Below, piece by piece: positions 1-8,604 of a DNA stretch of 64,000 nucleotides. The stretch covers positions 1-64,000 of the forward strand of contig WBOU01000009.1 of the NCBI GenBank assembly GCA_009268125.1, written 5' to 3'. Both the position numbers and the translations under genes were made by a program. The notes beneath the pieces were generated by a model. It was not told where the DNA came from, did not search any database, and worked only from the letters and a program-made list of their open reading frames with translations. This DNA is from Chloroflexia bacterium SDU3-3 (GTDB lineage: Bacteria > Chloroflexota > Chloroflexia > Chloroflexales > Roseiflexaceae). Each line of letters opens with the position of its first letter. The stretch's first letter is position 1.

Positions 1-176
1 GCCCTGGAGGTCGGGTGACCGATGGAGGGAGCCAGTGCGCATGGACGAGGGCTTCCCTGGCCTGCCACGAGCGTGGGCGCGACGCGCCTGCGGTGGCGGT
101 GGCCGATGGGGGAAGGGACAAAGACCGAGACGAACTTGCAGCAGTTGGTTGGCGAGGGTGCTGCACCCCTGAGCCA
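1..176. other. spacer upstream of 5S rRNA, no gene recognised
   Basis: The stretch before the 5S gene is GC-rich and contains small hairpins, for example GGGTG-ctg-CACCC near 158-170. It does not show the conserved 3' end of 23S rRNA that would be expected directly upstream. It is probably 23S-5S spacer or an isolated 5S upstream region. Open reading frames here run straight through the 5S gene and are treated as spurious. Confidence 0.4.
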
Positions 177-294
177 GTGGCGTGCGTTGAGCGCGGTGGC
201 CCCACCCCGTCCCATCTCGAACCGGGTCGTGAAACACCGCAGCGCTGAAGGTACTGGCTCCCCTGGAGCTGGGAGACAAGGTCCGCGCGCCCAC
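177..294 (+). rRNA. rrf: 5S ribosomal RNA
   Basis: The core matches bacterial 5S rRNA: AGCGCGGTGGCCCCACC, then CCCATCTCGAAC, then GTGAAACACCGCAGCGC, GGTACTG and GGGAGA, in the same order and spacing as E. coli 5S. The ends pair as helix I: GTGGCGTGCG at 177-186 with CGCGCGCCCAC near 284-294, allowing one bulged C. The length of about 118 nt is normal. A strong terminator follows within about 12 nt, so this looks like the last gene of an rRNA unit. The exact ends are estimated from helix I and may be off by a few bases. Confidence 0.9.
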
Positions 295-305
295 CATATC
301 AAGAA

Positions 306-336
306 GCGGCTAGAGGAAACTCTGGCCGCTTTTTTG
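306..336 (+). terminator. intrinsic terminator after 5S rRNA
   Basis: GCGGCTAGAG pairs with CTCTGGCCGC (one G-U) around a GAAA tetraloop and is followed by a run of six T. It lies just downstream of the 5S gene and would end the rRNA transcript. Confidence 0.9.
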
Positions 337-529
337 TATATTTCAATAAGCCAGTTCACACCTTGTGGAAAAGATCTCTCTTATTCTCTTAAAAAGAGAT
401 TATTTCATGCCGGAACCCTTCCAATTTACCCACTTTTGTGGGACAATAGAAATATGGGAGCAGGTTGTTTGGCGGCGTAAGGCTCAACACCGCTAAAACA
501 GCATTACCACGTAGTAAAAAACTCCCTGT

Positions 530-566
530 ACGTCAATTAAGCTATAGAACATCTCCTAATTGACGT
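530..566. promoter_or_regulatory. 10-bp perfect inverted repeat before the AP2 gene
   Basis: ACGTCAATTA (530-539) and TAATTGACGT (557-566) are perfect inverted copies separated by 17 bp. The right arm ends 5 bp before the Shine-Dalgarno TTAGGAGGG of the next gene. It could be a dimer operator, perhaps for autoregulation, or an mRNA hairpin. The rest of 337-529 shows only short hairpins and no gene. Confidence 0.55.
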
Positions 567-589
567 CAGTGTTAGGAGGGGGTGGGGCA

Positions 590-991
590 ATGAAAGAACT
601 TCCGATCATTGGAGACATCGTTCTGGTAAAAGCCGCTGACGGCTTGCCAGAGCGAACTGGCATTGTCTTGCGTGTTCGCACACGCAAAGACGGCTACTGG
701 ACAGCAGCCGAGCTTCTGATCGACGGCAGCATCCAGTGGATCAACAAAGGGCATCTTGTACGTGTTGTCGGACGCCCTAAAGGGATTAGCCGCATCGATC
801 AGCCATCGAGGCGCACCCATGGGTGGTTTGTGCGTATCTATGAAGGCAAACGCACACGCGTAGCTCGCCTCTTCAGCGACCAGAAGCACAATGGTATCGG
901 GCCAGCACTAGAAGCTGCGCTCGCATTCCACAAGTCTGAGTCCGAGCTGGTGCAGCAAGCTCAGCAGATCCACGCGCCTGCCGTAGGATAA
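590..991 (+). CDS. AP2/ERF-like DNA-binding domain protein
   Basis: A 133-residue protein. The ATG is chosen because it follows a strong Shine-Dalgarno (TTAGGAGGG) by 9 nt; an in-frame upstream start has none. Residues about 84-130 (HGWFVRIYEGKRTRVARLFS ... GPALEAALAFHKS) fit the bacterial AP2 pattern: a three-strand sheet with aromatic and Arg residues, then a helix rich in Ala and ending in an aromatic-charged run. The N-terminal half (IGDIVLVKAADGLPERTGIV...) looks like a small beta-barrel and is not recognised. Such proteins are likely DNA binders, and a perfect inverted repeat sits just upstream. The gene stands alone between the rRNA terminator and its own terminator. Targets and function cannot be read from sequence. 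Confidence 0.7.
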   Translation: MKELPIIGDIVLVKAADGLPERTGIVLRVRTRKDGYWTAAELLIDGSIQWINKGHLVRVVGRPKGISRIDQPSRRTHGWFVRIYEGKRTRVARLFSDQKHNGIGPALEAALAFHKSESELVQQAQQIHAPAVG

Positions 992-1203
992 TGGGTCAGC
1001 CCCATCCCCGGGGACTTCCATCCGAGTACTATTCTCCAGCTTCTGAGAATACTATACTCCCCATCTTCAAATAGCATGGTAGATAATATGTGCTTTTGAC
1101 CATCGCTGAACCGAGCCAGCAGCTTGGCGGAGCCGTACCTAGTACTATTTTCTTCCCTCTATTTGCATAGATGGGATGAACCAGTATAGAGTCCCTTCAC
1201 CTA

Positions 1204-1237
1204 CAACGCCATGATTCACTCATGGCGTTGTTTTTTT
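1204..1237 (+). terminator. intrinsic terminator
   Basis: CAACGCCATGA (1204-1214) pairs perfectly with TCATGGCGTTG (1220-1230) around a 5-nt loop and is followed by seven T. It would end the AP2 gene transcript. The 992-1203 stretch before it contains no recognisable gene; AGTACTATT occurs there twice. Confidence 0.9.
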
Positions 1238-1288
1238 GATACAGGCATGCGACAATGGGCGATATCGCATTGCCCCTAGGAAAGAAGT

Positions 1289-3994
1289 ATGGTATCAGCT
1301 ATGACAGACGATACCGAATACCAGCCGACGCCCTATGCTATCGATGTCTTTACCGCGCCGCGTGCCATTGCGGTAATCGGCGCGACCGAGGAGCCACATA
1401 GCTTTGGGCGCACCGCGCTCTGGAATCTGATCAGCAGCCCATTTGGCGGCACCGTCTACCCCATCCACCCCACACGGTCGAGCGTGCTAGGGATCAAGGC
1501 ATACCCCCATGTCAATGCCGCGCCCGAGCAGATAGACCTAGCTATCATCGTCACCCCCACCAGCACTGTACCGGCGCTGGTGCGCGAGTGCGCCCAGGCG
1601 CGGGTGAAGGGGGCGATTATTGTGACATCGGGGTTTCGCGCACTGGGCGCATCCGGAGTGGCGCTTGAGCAGCAGGCGCTGGCCGAGGCCCGCAAGACGG
1701 GCATGCGCCTGATGGGGCCAAATAGCCTCGGGCTGATCCACTCGCAGGGGCACCTGAACGCCAGCTGTGCGCGCGCGATGCCCAAGCCAGGAAATCTGGC
1801 CTTTATCAGCCATAGCGCGGCGCTGGCGACAGCCGTGCTAGATTGGAGCCTGCAGGAAAATATCGGCTTTAGCCACTTTATCTCGCTTGGATCGATGCTC
1901 GATATTGGCTGGGGCGATATGATCGACTATCTGGGCAGCGACCCCTCCACCGATAGCATCGTGATCTATATGGAGTCGGTAGGCGATGCCCGCGCATTTC
2001 TATCGGCAGCACGCGAGGTGGCGCTGGCCAAGCCGATCGTGGTGCTCAAGGCGGGCCGTAGCGAGCAGGCCGCTCGCTCGCTGGCCGCCCATACCGGCAG
2101 CCAGATTGAGCGCGACGAGATCTTTGATGCCGCGCTTCGGCGCTGTGGGGTGCTGCGCGTCGCCTCAATCGCCGAGATGTTCGCCATGGCCGATGCGCTG
2201 GCACGCCAGCCGAGGCCGCGCGGCCCACGGCTCTCGATCATCACCAACGCCGGCGGGCCAGGCATATTGGCTGCCGACACCCTCATCGCCAGCCATGGCG
2301 CGCTGGCCACGCTCAGTTCCGCTACGATCGAGCAGCTCGACCAGATCCTGCCCACCGCGTGGGCCGAGTCGAACCCAGTAGATCTGCAGGGCGACGCCAA
2401 GGCCCCACGCTATGCTGCCGCCATCGATATCGTCGGGCGTGACCCCCAGGTGGATGGGCTGCTGGTGATCCTTAACCCCACCCTGATGTCGGAGCCAGAC
2501 GAGACGGCCCAGCAGCTGAGCCGCTACGCGCATACGATTGGCAAGCCGCTGCTGGCCAGCTGGATGGGCGGCGACATGATCGCCAACGGCGCGCGGCAGC
2601 TGAAGCAGGCGGGCATCCCAGTATATGCCTACCCCGATGTGGCGGCGCGCACATTTTCGTATATGTGGCAGTATAGCGAGAATCTGCGCAGCCTCTACGA
2701 GACGCCCGCGCTCCCAAGCAGCAGCCCGATCAACCGTGCCCGCATCTGCGAGATCTTCGAGCAGGCCGATCGCGAGCAGCGCACGCTCCTTTTGGAAATA
2801 GAGTCCAAACATGTGCTTGAGGCCTACGGCATACCGGTATGCCCTACATTCGCGGCCAGCTCGCCAGCGCAGGCAGTAGCGCTAGCCGAAACTCTGGGGT
2901 ACCCTGTGGTTATGAAGCTGCAGGGCGCCGAGATCGCTCATAAAAGTGACCTAGGCGGTGTTCGGCTGAATCTACAGACCAGCGAGCAGGTATCGGCCAC
3001 CTTTTACGAGCTGATCGCCACCGCGCAGCAGCATAGTCTCACATCATATACCGTCAGCATCCAGCCCATGGTGCAGGGCCGTGGCTACGAGCTGATCATT
3101 GGCAGCATAGCAGACCCACAATTTGGGCCAGCGCTGCTCTTTGGCGCTGGCGGCGACCTTGTTGAGATCCACCAAGATCGAGCGTTTGGTCTGCCGCCGC
3201 TCAACACCACGCTTGCCCGCCGCATGATGGAGCAGACGCGGATCTTCCATGCGCTACCAGGCGTGCGCGGGCGGCCTGCAGTCGATAGCGCCAAACTTGA
3301 GCATCTGATGGTGCAGTTTAGCCAGCTTGTGATCGAGCAGCCCCGCATCCGCGCGATCGATATCAACCCGCTCTATATCGACAGCACCACGATCGCGGCC
3401 CTCGACGCGCGGATTACCCTCTACCCGCCGACGAGCAGCCTGGAGCAGCTGCCGAAGGTGGCCATCCGCCCCTACCCCGCCGAATATATCTCGCGACACC
3501 AGCTGCGCGACGGCAGCACAGTGCTGATACGGCCCATCCGCCCCGAGGACGAGCCGCTGATGATCGGATTTCACCAGTCGCTCTCCGAGCAGAGCATCTA
3601 CTATCGCTTCTTTCGCTCGATGTCGTACGACCGCCGGATCGAGCACGAGCGGCTTTCGCGGGTATGCTTCCTTGACTACGACCGCGAGCTTGCCCTGGTA
3701 GCCATCAGGCAGCCGGCTGATAGTGGCAGCGAGGTGATCGGCGTGGGTCGCCTGACCCACCCGCGCAGGCTCGAAGATGCCGAGTTCGCGCTGCTGGTGA
3801 GCGATAGCGTGCAGGGAAAAGGGCTGGGCAAGATACTGCTTGGGCAGCTGGTGGACATTGCGCGCAAAGAGCAGTTTCAGCGCCTCGTTGGGTATATGCT
3901 GCCGGAGAACCGCGGGATGATCCACATCGCCGAGCAGCTCGGATTTCGGATCAAGCGATCGCTGGACATTACCGAGGCTACACTGGTGCTTTGA
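1289..3994 (+). CDS. acyl-CoA synthetase (NDP-forming)/GNAT acetyltransferase fusion, PatZ-like
   Basis: A 901-residue protein with the domain order of PatZ/YfiQ (about 886 residues). It has a CoA-binding Rossmann domain (about 15-150, IAVIGATEEPHSFG), succinyl-CoA-ligase-like domains (about 155-470, including MGPNSLGLIH and LGSMLDIGWGDMIDYL), an ATP-grasp domain (about 495-715, GYPVVMKLQGAEIAHKSD and GAGGDLVEIHQDRAFGLPPL), and a C-terminal GNAT fold (about 730-900, VQGKGLGKILLGQLV). Relatives acetylate lysines of metabolic enzymes such as acetyl-CoA synthetase. His near residue 268 (AAHTGS) aligns with the phospho-histidine of ADP-forming acyl-CoA synthetases, so ligase activity may be retained (inference). 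A weak Shine-Dalgarno (AGGAAAG) precedes this ATG; an alternative ATG lies four codons in. It is monocistronic and ends at a shared convergent terminator. Confidence 0.85.
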   Translation: MVSAMTDDTEYQPTPYAIDVFTAPRAIAVIGATEEPHSFGRTALWNLISSPFGGTVYPIHPTRSSVLGIKAYPHVNAAPEQIDLAIIVTPTSTVPALVRECAQARVKGAIIVTSGFRALGASGVALEQQALAEARKTGMRLMGPNSLGLIHSQGHLNASCARAMPKPGNLAFISHSAALATAVLDWSLQENIGFSHFISLGSMLDIGWGDMIDYLGSDPSTDSIVIYMESVGDARAFLSAAREVALAKPIVVLKAGRSEQAARSLAAHTGSQIERDEIFDAALRRCGVLRVASIAEMFAMADALARQPRPRGPRLSIITNAGGPGILAADTLIASHGALATLSSATIEQLDQILPTAWAESNPVDLQGDAKAPRYAAAIDIVGRDPQVDGLLVILNPTLMSEPDETAQQLSRYAHTIGKPLLASWMGGDMIANGARQLKQAGIPVYAYPDVAARTFSYMWQYSENLRSLYETPALPSSSPINRARICEIFEQADREQRTLLLEIESKHVLEAYGIPVCPTFAASSPAQAVALAETLGYPVVMKLQGAEIAHKSDLGGVRLNLQTSEQVSATFYELIATAQQHSLTSYTVSIQPMVQGRGYELIIGSIADPQFGPALLFGAGGDLVEIHQDRAFGLPPLNTTLARRMMEQTRIFHALPGVRGRPAVDSAKLEHLMVQFSQLVIEQPRIRAIDINPLYIDSTTIAALDARITLYPPTSSLEQLPKVAIRPYPAEYISRHQLRDGSTVLIRPIRPEDEPLMIGFHQSLSEQSIYYRFFRSMSYDRRIEHERLSRVCFLDYDRELALVAIRQPADSGSEVIGVGRLTHPRRLEDAEFALLVSDSVQGKGLGKILLGQLVDIARKEQFQRLVGYMLPENRGMIHIAEQLGFRIKRSLDITEATLVL

Positions 3995-4002
3995 TATGAG
4001 CG

Positions 4003-4044
4003 CACACAAAAACACGCTGGCTTACCCCAGCGTGTTTTTGTGTG
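4003..4044. terminator. bidirectional terminator between convergent genes
   Basis: Two 18-base arms (4003-4020 and 4027-4044) pair perfectly around a 6-nt loop. Each arm contains a run of five A or T, so it can serve both the acyl-CoA synthetase on the plus strand and the sigma factor on the minus strand. Confidence 0.85.
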
Positions 4045-4058
4045 TAGAACTGGTTGTG

Positions 4059-5186
4059 CTAGTCCAGGTAGCGCCGCAGCGCGCGCCCGTAGTGGGGGTG
4101 GCGCAGCTTGCGCAGGGCCTTGGCCTCGATCTGGCGGATACGCTCGCGGGTGATGCCGAACTCGCGCCCGACCTCCTCCAGCGTGCGATAGCGACCATCC
4201 TGCAGGCCGTAGCGCAGCTGGATGATGCGGCGCTCGCGCTCGGGCAGCTTCTGCAGGGCCTCATCGAGCTGCTCGCGCAGGATGTTCTGGGTGGCGTTCT
4301 CAAGCGGCGGGGCGTTATGCTCATCCTCGATAAAATCGCCCAGCACAGCGTCGCCCTCGGTGCCCACCGGCGACTCAAGCGAGACCGTCTGGCGGGCGGC
4401 ATCCATGGCGCGGCGCACCTTGGAGACCGGGATGGCCATCTCGGCGGCGATCTCCTCGGAGCTAGCCTCGCGGCCAAAGCGCTGCTGCAGCTCGTTGGAT
4501 GTGCGCTTGATGCGGTTGATGGTATCGCCGATATGGACAGGTAGCCGGATCGTGCGGCTCTGATCGGCGATGGAGCGGGTGATGGCCTGGCGGATCCACC
4601 AGGTGGCGTAGGTCGAAAACTTGTAGCCGCGGTGGTAGTCGAACTTCTGTGTCGCGCGCATCAGGCCAATATTGCCTTCCTGGATGAGATCCAGCAGCGA
4701 CATGCCGTGGCCAAGATATTTTTTTGCAATACTGACAACAAGACGAAGGTTGGCTTGGATCAGCCGCTCGCGGGCAAGCTCGCCATCGGAACACCATTGC
4801 TGTAACAGGGCGCGCTCGGCGCTGGAACAGGCCCCCCGCTCAAGACGCTCGCTCGACTGGTCGCCGCGCTCCACGCGCTGAGCCAGCTGCGTTTCCTCCT
4901 GCGGCGTGAGCAGACGCACACGTCCGATCTCGCGCAGATACACGCGCACAGGATCGTCGATGCCTAGGGCCTCTTCGTCGATGGCCAGCTCGGCTTCTTC
5001 TTCGATTTCGACATCCTCGGGGTGAAATTCTTGTTCAGGCGCCTCGTTAGGGGCGGCGGGGTGTGTTGTATGCGCAGAGGGTGGGGTAGCAATGGGCTTC
5101 GAGCGCTCGGGAGATGACGTGTAGCTTGGGGAGAGCACCGGCTGTTCACAGGCCGCGAAGTCAAACAGATCAACGGTTTCTTTCAA
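4059..5186 (-). CDS. sigA: RNA polymerase sigma factor, sigma-70 group 1/2 (RpoD/SigA-like)
   Basis: A 375-residue sigma factor with an acidic N-terminal tail but no long region 1.1. Region 1.2 is [17 protein letters not shown]; region 2 contains [33 protein letters not shown] and [17 protein letters not shown]; region 3 covers about residues 225-300; region 4.2 is [20 protein letters not shown] followed by ALRKLRHP. The near-perfect region 2.4 and 4.2 sequences suggest recognition of TATAAT/TTGACA promoters. A short insert ([20 protein letters not shown]) separates regions 1.2 and 2.1. A second RpoD-type factor lies near 48-49 kb; this one is the better candidate for the primary factor, but that is inference. 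A TGC-TATATT promoter lies about 55 bp upstream of its start codon. Confidence 0.93.
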   Translation of the reverse strand: MKETVDLFDFAACEQPVLSPSYTSSPERSKPIATPPSAHTTHPAAPNEAPEQEFHPEDVEIEEEAELAIDEEALGIDDPVRVYLREIGRVRLLTPQEETQLAQRVERGDQSSERLERGACSSAERALLQQWCSDGELARERLIQANLRLVVSIAKKYLGHGMSLLDLIQEGNIGLMRATQKFDYHRGYKFSTYATWWIRQAITRSIADQSRTIRLPVHIGDTINRIKRTSNELQQRFGREASSEEIAAEMAIPVSKVRRAMDAARQTVSLESPVGTEGDAVLGDFIEDEHNAPPLENATQNILREQLDEALQKLPERERRIIQLRYGLQDGRYRTLEEVGREFGITRERIRQIEAKALRKLRHPHYGRALRRYLD

Positions 5187-5239
5187 TGTGTTACCGCTTT
5201 CTCTTTTTCATACACGAACGCGGCGCGTTATGCAAAGTG

Positions 5240-5268
5240 AATATAGCACAAAGAATCGGCTTATTCAA
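5240..5268 (-). promoter_or_regulatory. promoter of the sigma factor gene
   Basis: On the minus strand, TTGAAT (-35) is followed after 17 bp by TATATT (-10), which is itself preceded by TGC (extended -10). It is placed about 55 bp upstream of the start codon. Confidence 0.6.
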
Positions 5269-5546
5269 GGCCTTTTTCCTGAGGAGTTGCTGAGTTGTGC
5301 CCTGATGCGTACGGGCTTCCTTGATAAACCGCTGATGTGTATAGTATAAATTGCTACTTTCTACAGCTTTCTTACACATATAATTCTAGTATAGAGTATA
5401 GAGCATAGGTCTTCGGCAGCGCTGCACCTACCATACACGCCACAGGGCGTGTGTTGGCGTTCTGGCGGCAGGTACCGCCGACGCGCAGCACAAATCTATG
5501 GTGGGTGCTATGGGTGCGGCAGCAATACTTCGCATTAAGAGTAAAG

Positions 5547-5576
5547 ATGACACAAAGTCACAGGGAGTGCTATAAT
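5547..5576 (+). promoter_or_regulatory. promoter of the tal-tkt unit
   Basis: ATGACA, 18 bp, then TATAAT preceded by TGC. The leader to the transaldolase ATG is about 127 nt. Confidence 0.65.
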
Positions 5577-5710
5577 GCAGAGGGGCATTCCCCGTAAACG
5601 GCATACGTGATGGTCGAAGCGCACCCAAAGGCACCTGCTGGTACGCATGGTGCAGCGGTGTCTTTATCGAGCATACGAGGCAGCTGTTTCTTGCAAAGGA
5701 GGAAGGGATC

Positions 5711-6367
5711 ATGCAAATCTTTTTGGACAGCGCCAACCTCAACGAGATCCGCGAGGCGGCGAGCTGGGGCATCCTGAGCGGCGTGACGACGAACCCGACC
5801 CTGATCGCCAAGGAAAAGGGCGCTGACTTCCAGGCCACCATCCAGGAGATCGCGTCGCTGGTGGATGGGCCGATCAGCGCCGAGACGATCTCGCTGGATG
5901 CCGAGGGGATGATCCGCGAGGGCCATGAGTACGCCAAGTGGCACCCGAACGTGATCATCAAAGTGCCAAGCACCACCGAGGGCTTGAAGGCCGTGAGCGC
6001 GCTGCACGCCGAGGGCATCCGCACCAACGTGACGCTGTGCTTCAACACCACCCAGGCGCTGTTCGCGGCGCTGGCAGGCGCGTTTGTGGTCAGCCCCTTC
6101 GTGGGCCGCGTGGATGACACGGGCGTAGATGGCATGAACCTCATCCGCGAGATCGCCCAGGTCTACCGCAACAACCCCGCGATCGAGACCAAGATCCTCT
6201 CGGCATCGATCCGCCACCCGCGCCACATCATCGACTCGGCCCTGGCTGGCGCGCACATCGCCACCTGCCCGTTCAAGGTGCTGGAGCAGAGCATGAAGCA
6301 CCCGCTGACCGACAGCGGTATCGAGCGGTTCCTGGCCGACTGGAAGGCACGCACCCCCGCGCAGTAG
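5711..6367 (+). CDS. tal: transaldolase (short, fructose-6-phosphate-aldolase type)
   Basis: A 218-residue TIM-barrel transaldolase of the short (MipB/TalC) class. It transfers a dihydroxyacetone unit between sedoheptulose 7-phosphate and glyceraldehyde 3-phosphate in the non-oxidative pentose phosphate pathway. The N-terminus [20 protein letters not shown], the GVTTNPTLI motif, the Schiff-base lysine at about residue 84 in IIKVPST, and [11 protein letters not shown] are diagnostic. Length is typical. A strong Shine-Dalgarno (AAAGGAGGAAG) precedes the ATG. Transketolase follows 72 nt later on the same strand, forming a natural metabolic pair under the promoter at 5547. Confidence 0.95.
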   Translation: MQIFLDSANLNEIREAASWGILSGVTTNPTLIAKEKGADFQATIQEIASLVDGPISAETISLDAEGMIREGHEYAKWHPNVIIKVPSTTEGLKAVSALHAEGIRTNVTLCFNTTQALFAALAGAFVVSPFVGRVDDTGVDGMNLIREIAQVYRNNPAIETKILSASIRHPRHIIDSALAGAHIATCPFKVLEQSMKHPLTDSGIERFLADWKARTPAQ

Positions 6368-6439
6368 CGATAGAAAGGTTGATATTCCGCACCGGGGCGG
6401 GCGCTTGTGGCGCTGGCCCCGGAGGCTGAATGGAGCTTT

Positions 6440-8506
6440 ATGGCTTACACAGAAACCGACCAGCTTGTGGTCAACACCATCCGCACGCTCTCGATCGACG
6501 GCGTACAGAAGGCCAACTCGGGCCACCCCGGCCTGCCACTTGGCGCTGCGCCCATGGCCTACGTGCTGTGGTCGCGCTTCCTGCGCTTCAACCCCAAAAA
6601 CCCTGGCTGGGCCAACCGCGACCGTTTCATCCTCTCGGCGGGGCACGGGTCGATGCTGCTCTACAGCATGCTTCACCTGTTCGGCTACGAGCTGCCGCTG
6701 GATGAGCTGAAGAAGTTCCGCCAGCTGGGATCGAAGACCCCCGGCCACCCCGAGGTCGGGTTCACGCCTGGCGTCGAGGCCACCACTGGCCCGCTGGGCC
6801 AGGGCTTCGGCAACGGCGTGGGCATGGCGATGGCCGAGGCCTACCTGGCGGCCACCTACAACCGCAACGGGCACGACCTGATCAGCCACTACACCTATGC
6901 GATCGTGAGCGACGGCGACCTGATGGAGGGCATCACCTCCGAGGCAGCATCGCTGGCTGGGCACCTCAAGCTGGGCAAGATCATCTACCTCTACGACGAC
7001 AACAGCATCTCGCTCGACGGCCCCACCAGCCTATCGTTCACCGAGGATGTGCTGAAGCGCTTCGACGCCTACGGCTGGCACACCCAGCGCGTGGAGGATG
7101 GCAACGACCTGGATGGCATCGAGGCAGCCATCCGCGCGGCCCAGGCCGACGAGCGCCCCTCGATCATCTCGGTGCGCACGATCATCGGCTTCGGCAGCCC
7201 GCTGCAGGGCACCAACAAGGTGCATGGCAACCCGCTGGGTGCCGAGAACCTGCGCAAGACTAAAGAGGCGCTTGGCTTCGACCCCAGCCAGGAGTTCGTG
7301 GTGAAGCCCGAGGTCTACGAGTACCTGAAGCAGTTCGCCGAGCGTGGCGCGCAGCTTGAGGACGAGTGGAACGAGGCCTTTGCCCGCTACAGCAACGCCT
7401 TCGCTAGCGAGGGACAGCAGCTGAAGCAGGCCCTGGGCGGCACACTGCCGATGAACTGGGATGTGCCGCTGCCGCGCTTCACCCCTGAGGATGGCGAGCT
7501 GGCGACGCGCCAGGCATCGGGCAAGGCGCTGGTGGCGCTGAAGTCGCAGGTGCCCTGGCTATTCGGCGGCTCGGCAGACTTGGCCAGCTCGAACGAGATG
7601 CCGACCAAGGACGATGTGTCGTTCCAGCCTGGCAGCTACAACAACAGCAACGTGTGGTTCGGCGTGCGCGAGCACGCGATGGGCGCAGCGCTGAACGGCA
7701 TGGCGCTGCACGGCGGCATCCGGCCCTATGGCGGCACCTTCCTGACCTTCTCGGACTATATGCGCGGCTCGATTCGACTGGCGGCGCTGAGCGAGCTGCC
7801 GGTGGTCTACGTGTTCACCCACGATAGCATCGGCGTGGGCGAGGACGGCCCGACCCACGAGCCGGTGGAGCACTTCGCCTCGCTGCGCGCGCTGCCGAAC
7901 CTGGTGGTGCTGCGCCCCGGCGATGCCAACGAGAGCATCGTGGCTTGGAAGATCGCCATGGAGCGGGTGCACGGCCCGACGGCGCTGCTGTTCTGCCGCC
8001 AGAAGCTACCGGTGTTCGACCAGAGCAAGCTCGGCTCTGCCGAGGGCACCCGCAAGGGCGGCTATGTGCTGATCGACGCCGAGGGCGGCCAGCCCGAGGT
8101 CATCCTGATCGCCACTGGCTCCGAGGTCGCGATCGCGGTCGAGGCGCACGCCAAGCTGGCCGAGCAGGGCGTGAAGGCCCGCGTGGTCAGCCTGCCCAGC
8201 TGGGAGCTGTTCGCGGCGCAGGATCAGAGCTACCGCGACGAGGTGCTGCCGCCTGCGGTGACCGCGCGCGTGGGCGTCGAGGCGGGCGTGTCGCTAGGCT
8301 GGCACCGCTGGATCGGCGACAAGGGCGTGTTCGTGGGCGTGGATCGGTTCGGCATCTCGGCCCCGTACAAGGAAGTGTACGAGGAGCTGGGCGTGACCAC
8401 CGAGAACGTGGCCGCGCAGGCGCTGGCCCTGCTGGGCCGCGGCGGCGATGTGGGCGGCGGCACGCAGGTGCCCGGCCACGCCAGCGGCAGCGAGGGCCAC
8501 TCCTAG
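6440..8506 (+). CDS. tkt: transketolase
   Basis: A 688-residue, full-length thiamine-diphosphate transketolase. It has the N-terminal TPP domain ([50 protein letters not shown]), the pyrimidine-binding domain ([37 protein letters not shown]), and the C-terminal domain ([26 protein letters not shown]). It moves two-carbon ketol units between sugar phosphates. The chosen ATG (MAYTETDQL) has GGAG 5 nt upstream and matches the family N-terminus; an in-frame GTG 33 nt earlier would add an atypical tail. It is co-transcribed with tal and ends at a perfect terminator. Confidence 0.95.
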   Translation: MAYTETDQLVVNTIRTLSIDGVQKANSGHPGLPLGAAPMAYVLWSRFLRFNPKNPGWANRDRFILSAGHGSMLLYSMLHLFGYELPLDELKKFRQLGSKTPGHPEVGFTPGVEATTGPLGQGFGNGVGMAMAEAYLAATYNRNGHDLISHYTYAIVSDGDLMEGITSEAASLAGHLKLGKIIYLYDDNSISLDGPTSLSFTEDVLKRFDAYGWHTQRVEDGNDLDGIEAAIRAAQADERPSIISVRTIIGFGSPLQGTNKVHGNPLGAENLRKTKEALGFDPSQEFVVKPEVYEYLKQFAERGAQLEDEWNEAFARYSNAFASEGQQLKQALGGTLPMNWDVPLPRFTPEDGELATRQASGKALVALKSQVPWLFGGSADLASSNEMPTKDDVSFQPGSYNNSNVWFGVREHAMGAALNGMALHGGIRPYGGTFLTFSDYMRGSIRLAALSELPVVYVFTHDSIGVGEDGPTHEPVEHFASLRALPNLVVLRPGDANESIVAWKIAMERVHGPTALLFCRQKLPVFDQSKLGSAEGTRKGGYVLIDAEGGQPEVILIATGSEVAIAVEAHAKLAEQGVKARVVSLPSWELFAAQDQSYRDEVLPPAVTARVGVEAGVSLGWHRWIGDKGVFVGVDRFGISAPYKEVYEELGVTTENVAAQALALLGRGGDVGGGTQVPGHASGSEGHS

Positions 8507-8535
8507 GCGCTCTAGCGCCCAATCGCAGCATGCAG

Positions 8536-8568
8536 AAAGGCCGCCCCGGGCAATCCGGGGCGGCCTTT
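8536..8568. terminator. bidirectional terminator
   Basis: AAAGGCCGCCCCGG (8536-8549) pairs perfectly with CCGGGGCGGCCTTT (8555-8568). It lies between convergent tkt and the arginine decarboxylase gene. Confidence 0.85.
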
Positions 8569-8569
8569 C

Positions 8570-8603
8570 GCTGTGCTCGCAAAGCCGCTGTGCTCGCAAA
8601 GCC
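8570..8603. repeat. 17-bp tandem duplication
   Basis: GCTGTGCTCGCAAAGCC occurs twice head to tail (8570-8586 and 8587-8603), between the terminator and the stop codon of the decarboxylase. It appears to be a local slippage duplication. Confidence 0.8.
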
Positions 8604-8604
8604 G

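Larger units (their letters stand above)
5187..5710. other. divergent intergenic region with promoters
   Basis: This stretch separates the sigma factor (minus) from transaldolase (plus). It contains a sigma-factor promoter (5240-5268) and a transaldolase promoter (5547-5576). The AT-rich middle (5330-5410) holds several TATA-like tracts. Small open frames here lack ribosome binding sites and are not called. Confidence 0.6.

Noticed and set aside
1-120. 3' end of 23S rRNA before the 5S gene
   Set aside because: None of the conserved terminal 23S motifs (such as the GTACTAAT region) could be found.
22-480. 152-codon frame at the window start
   Set aside because: It reads through the 5S rRNA gene and its terminator.
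5191-5379. 62-codon minus-strand frame upstream of the primary sigma factor
   Set aside because: It overlaps the sigma-factor promoter and lacks a Shine-Dalgarno.
5570-6964. 464-codon frame spanning tal and the tkt start on the minus strand
   Set aside because: It crosses two solid plus-strand enzymes and their intergenic gap. It has no ribosome site and composition is that of an antisense frame.
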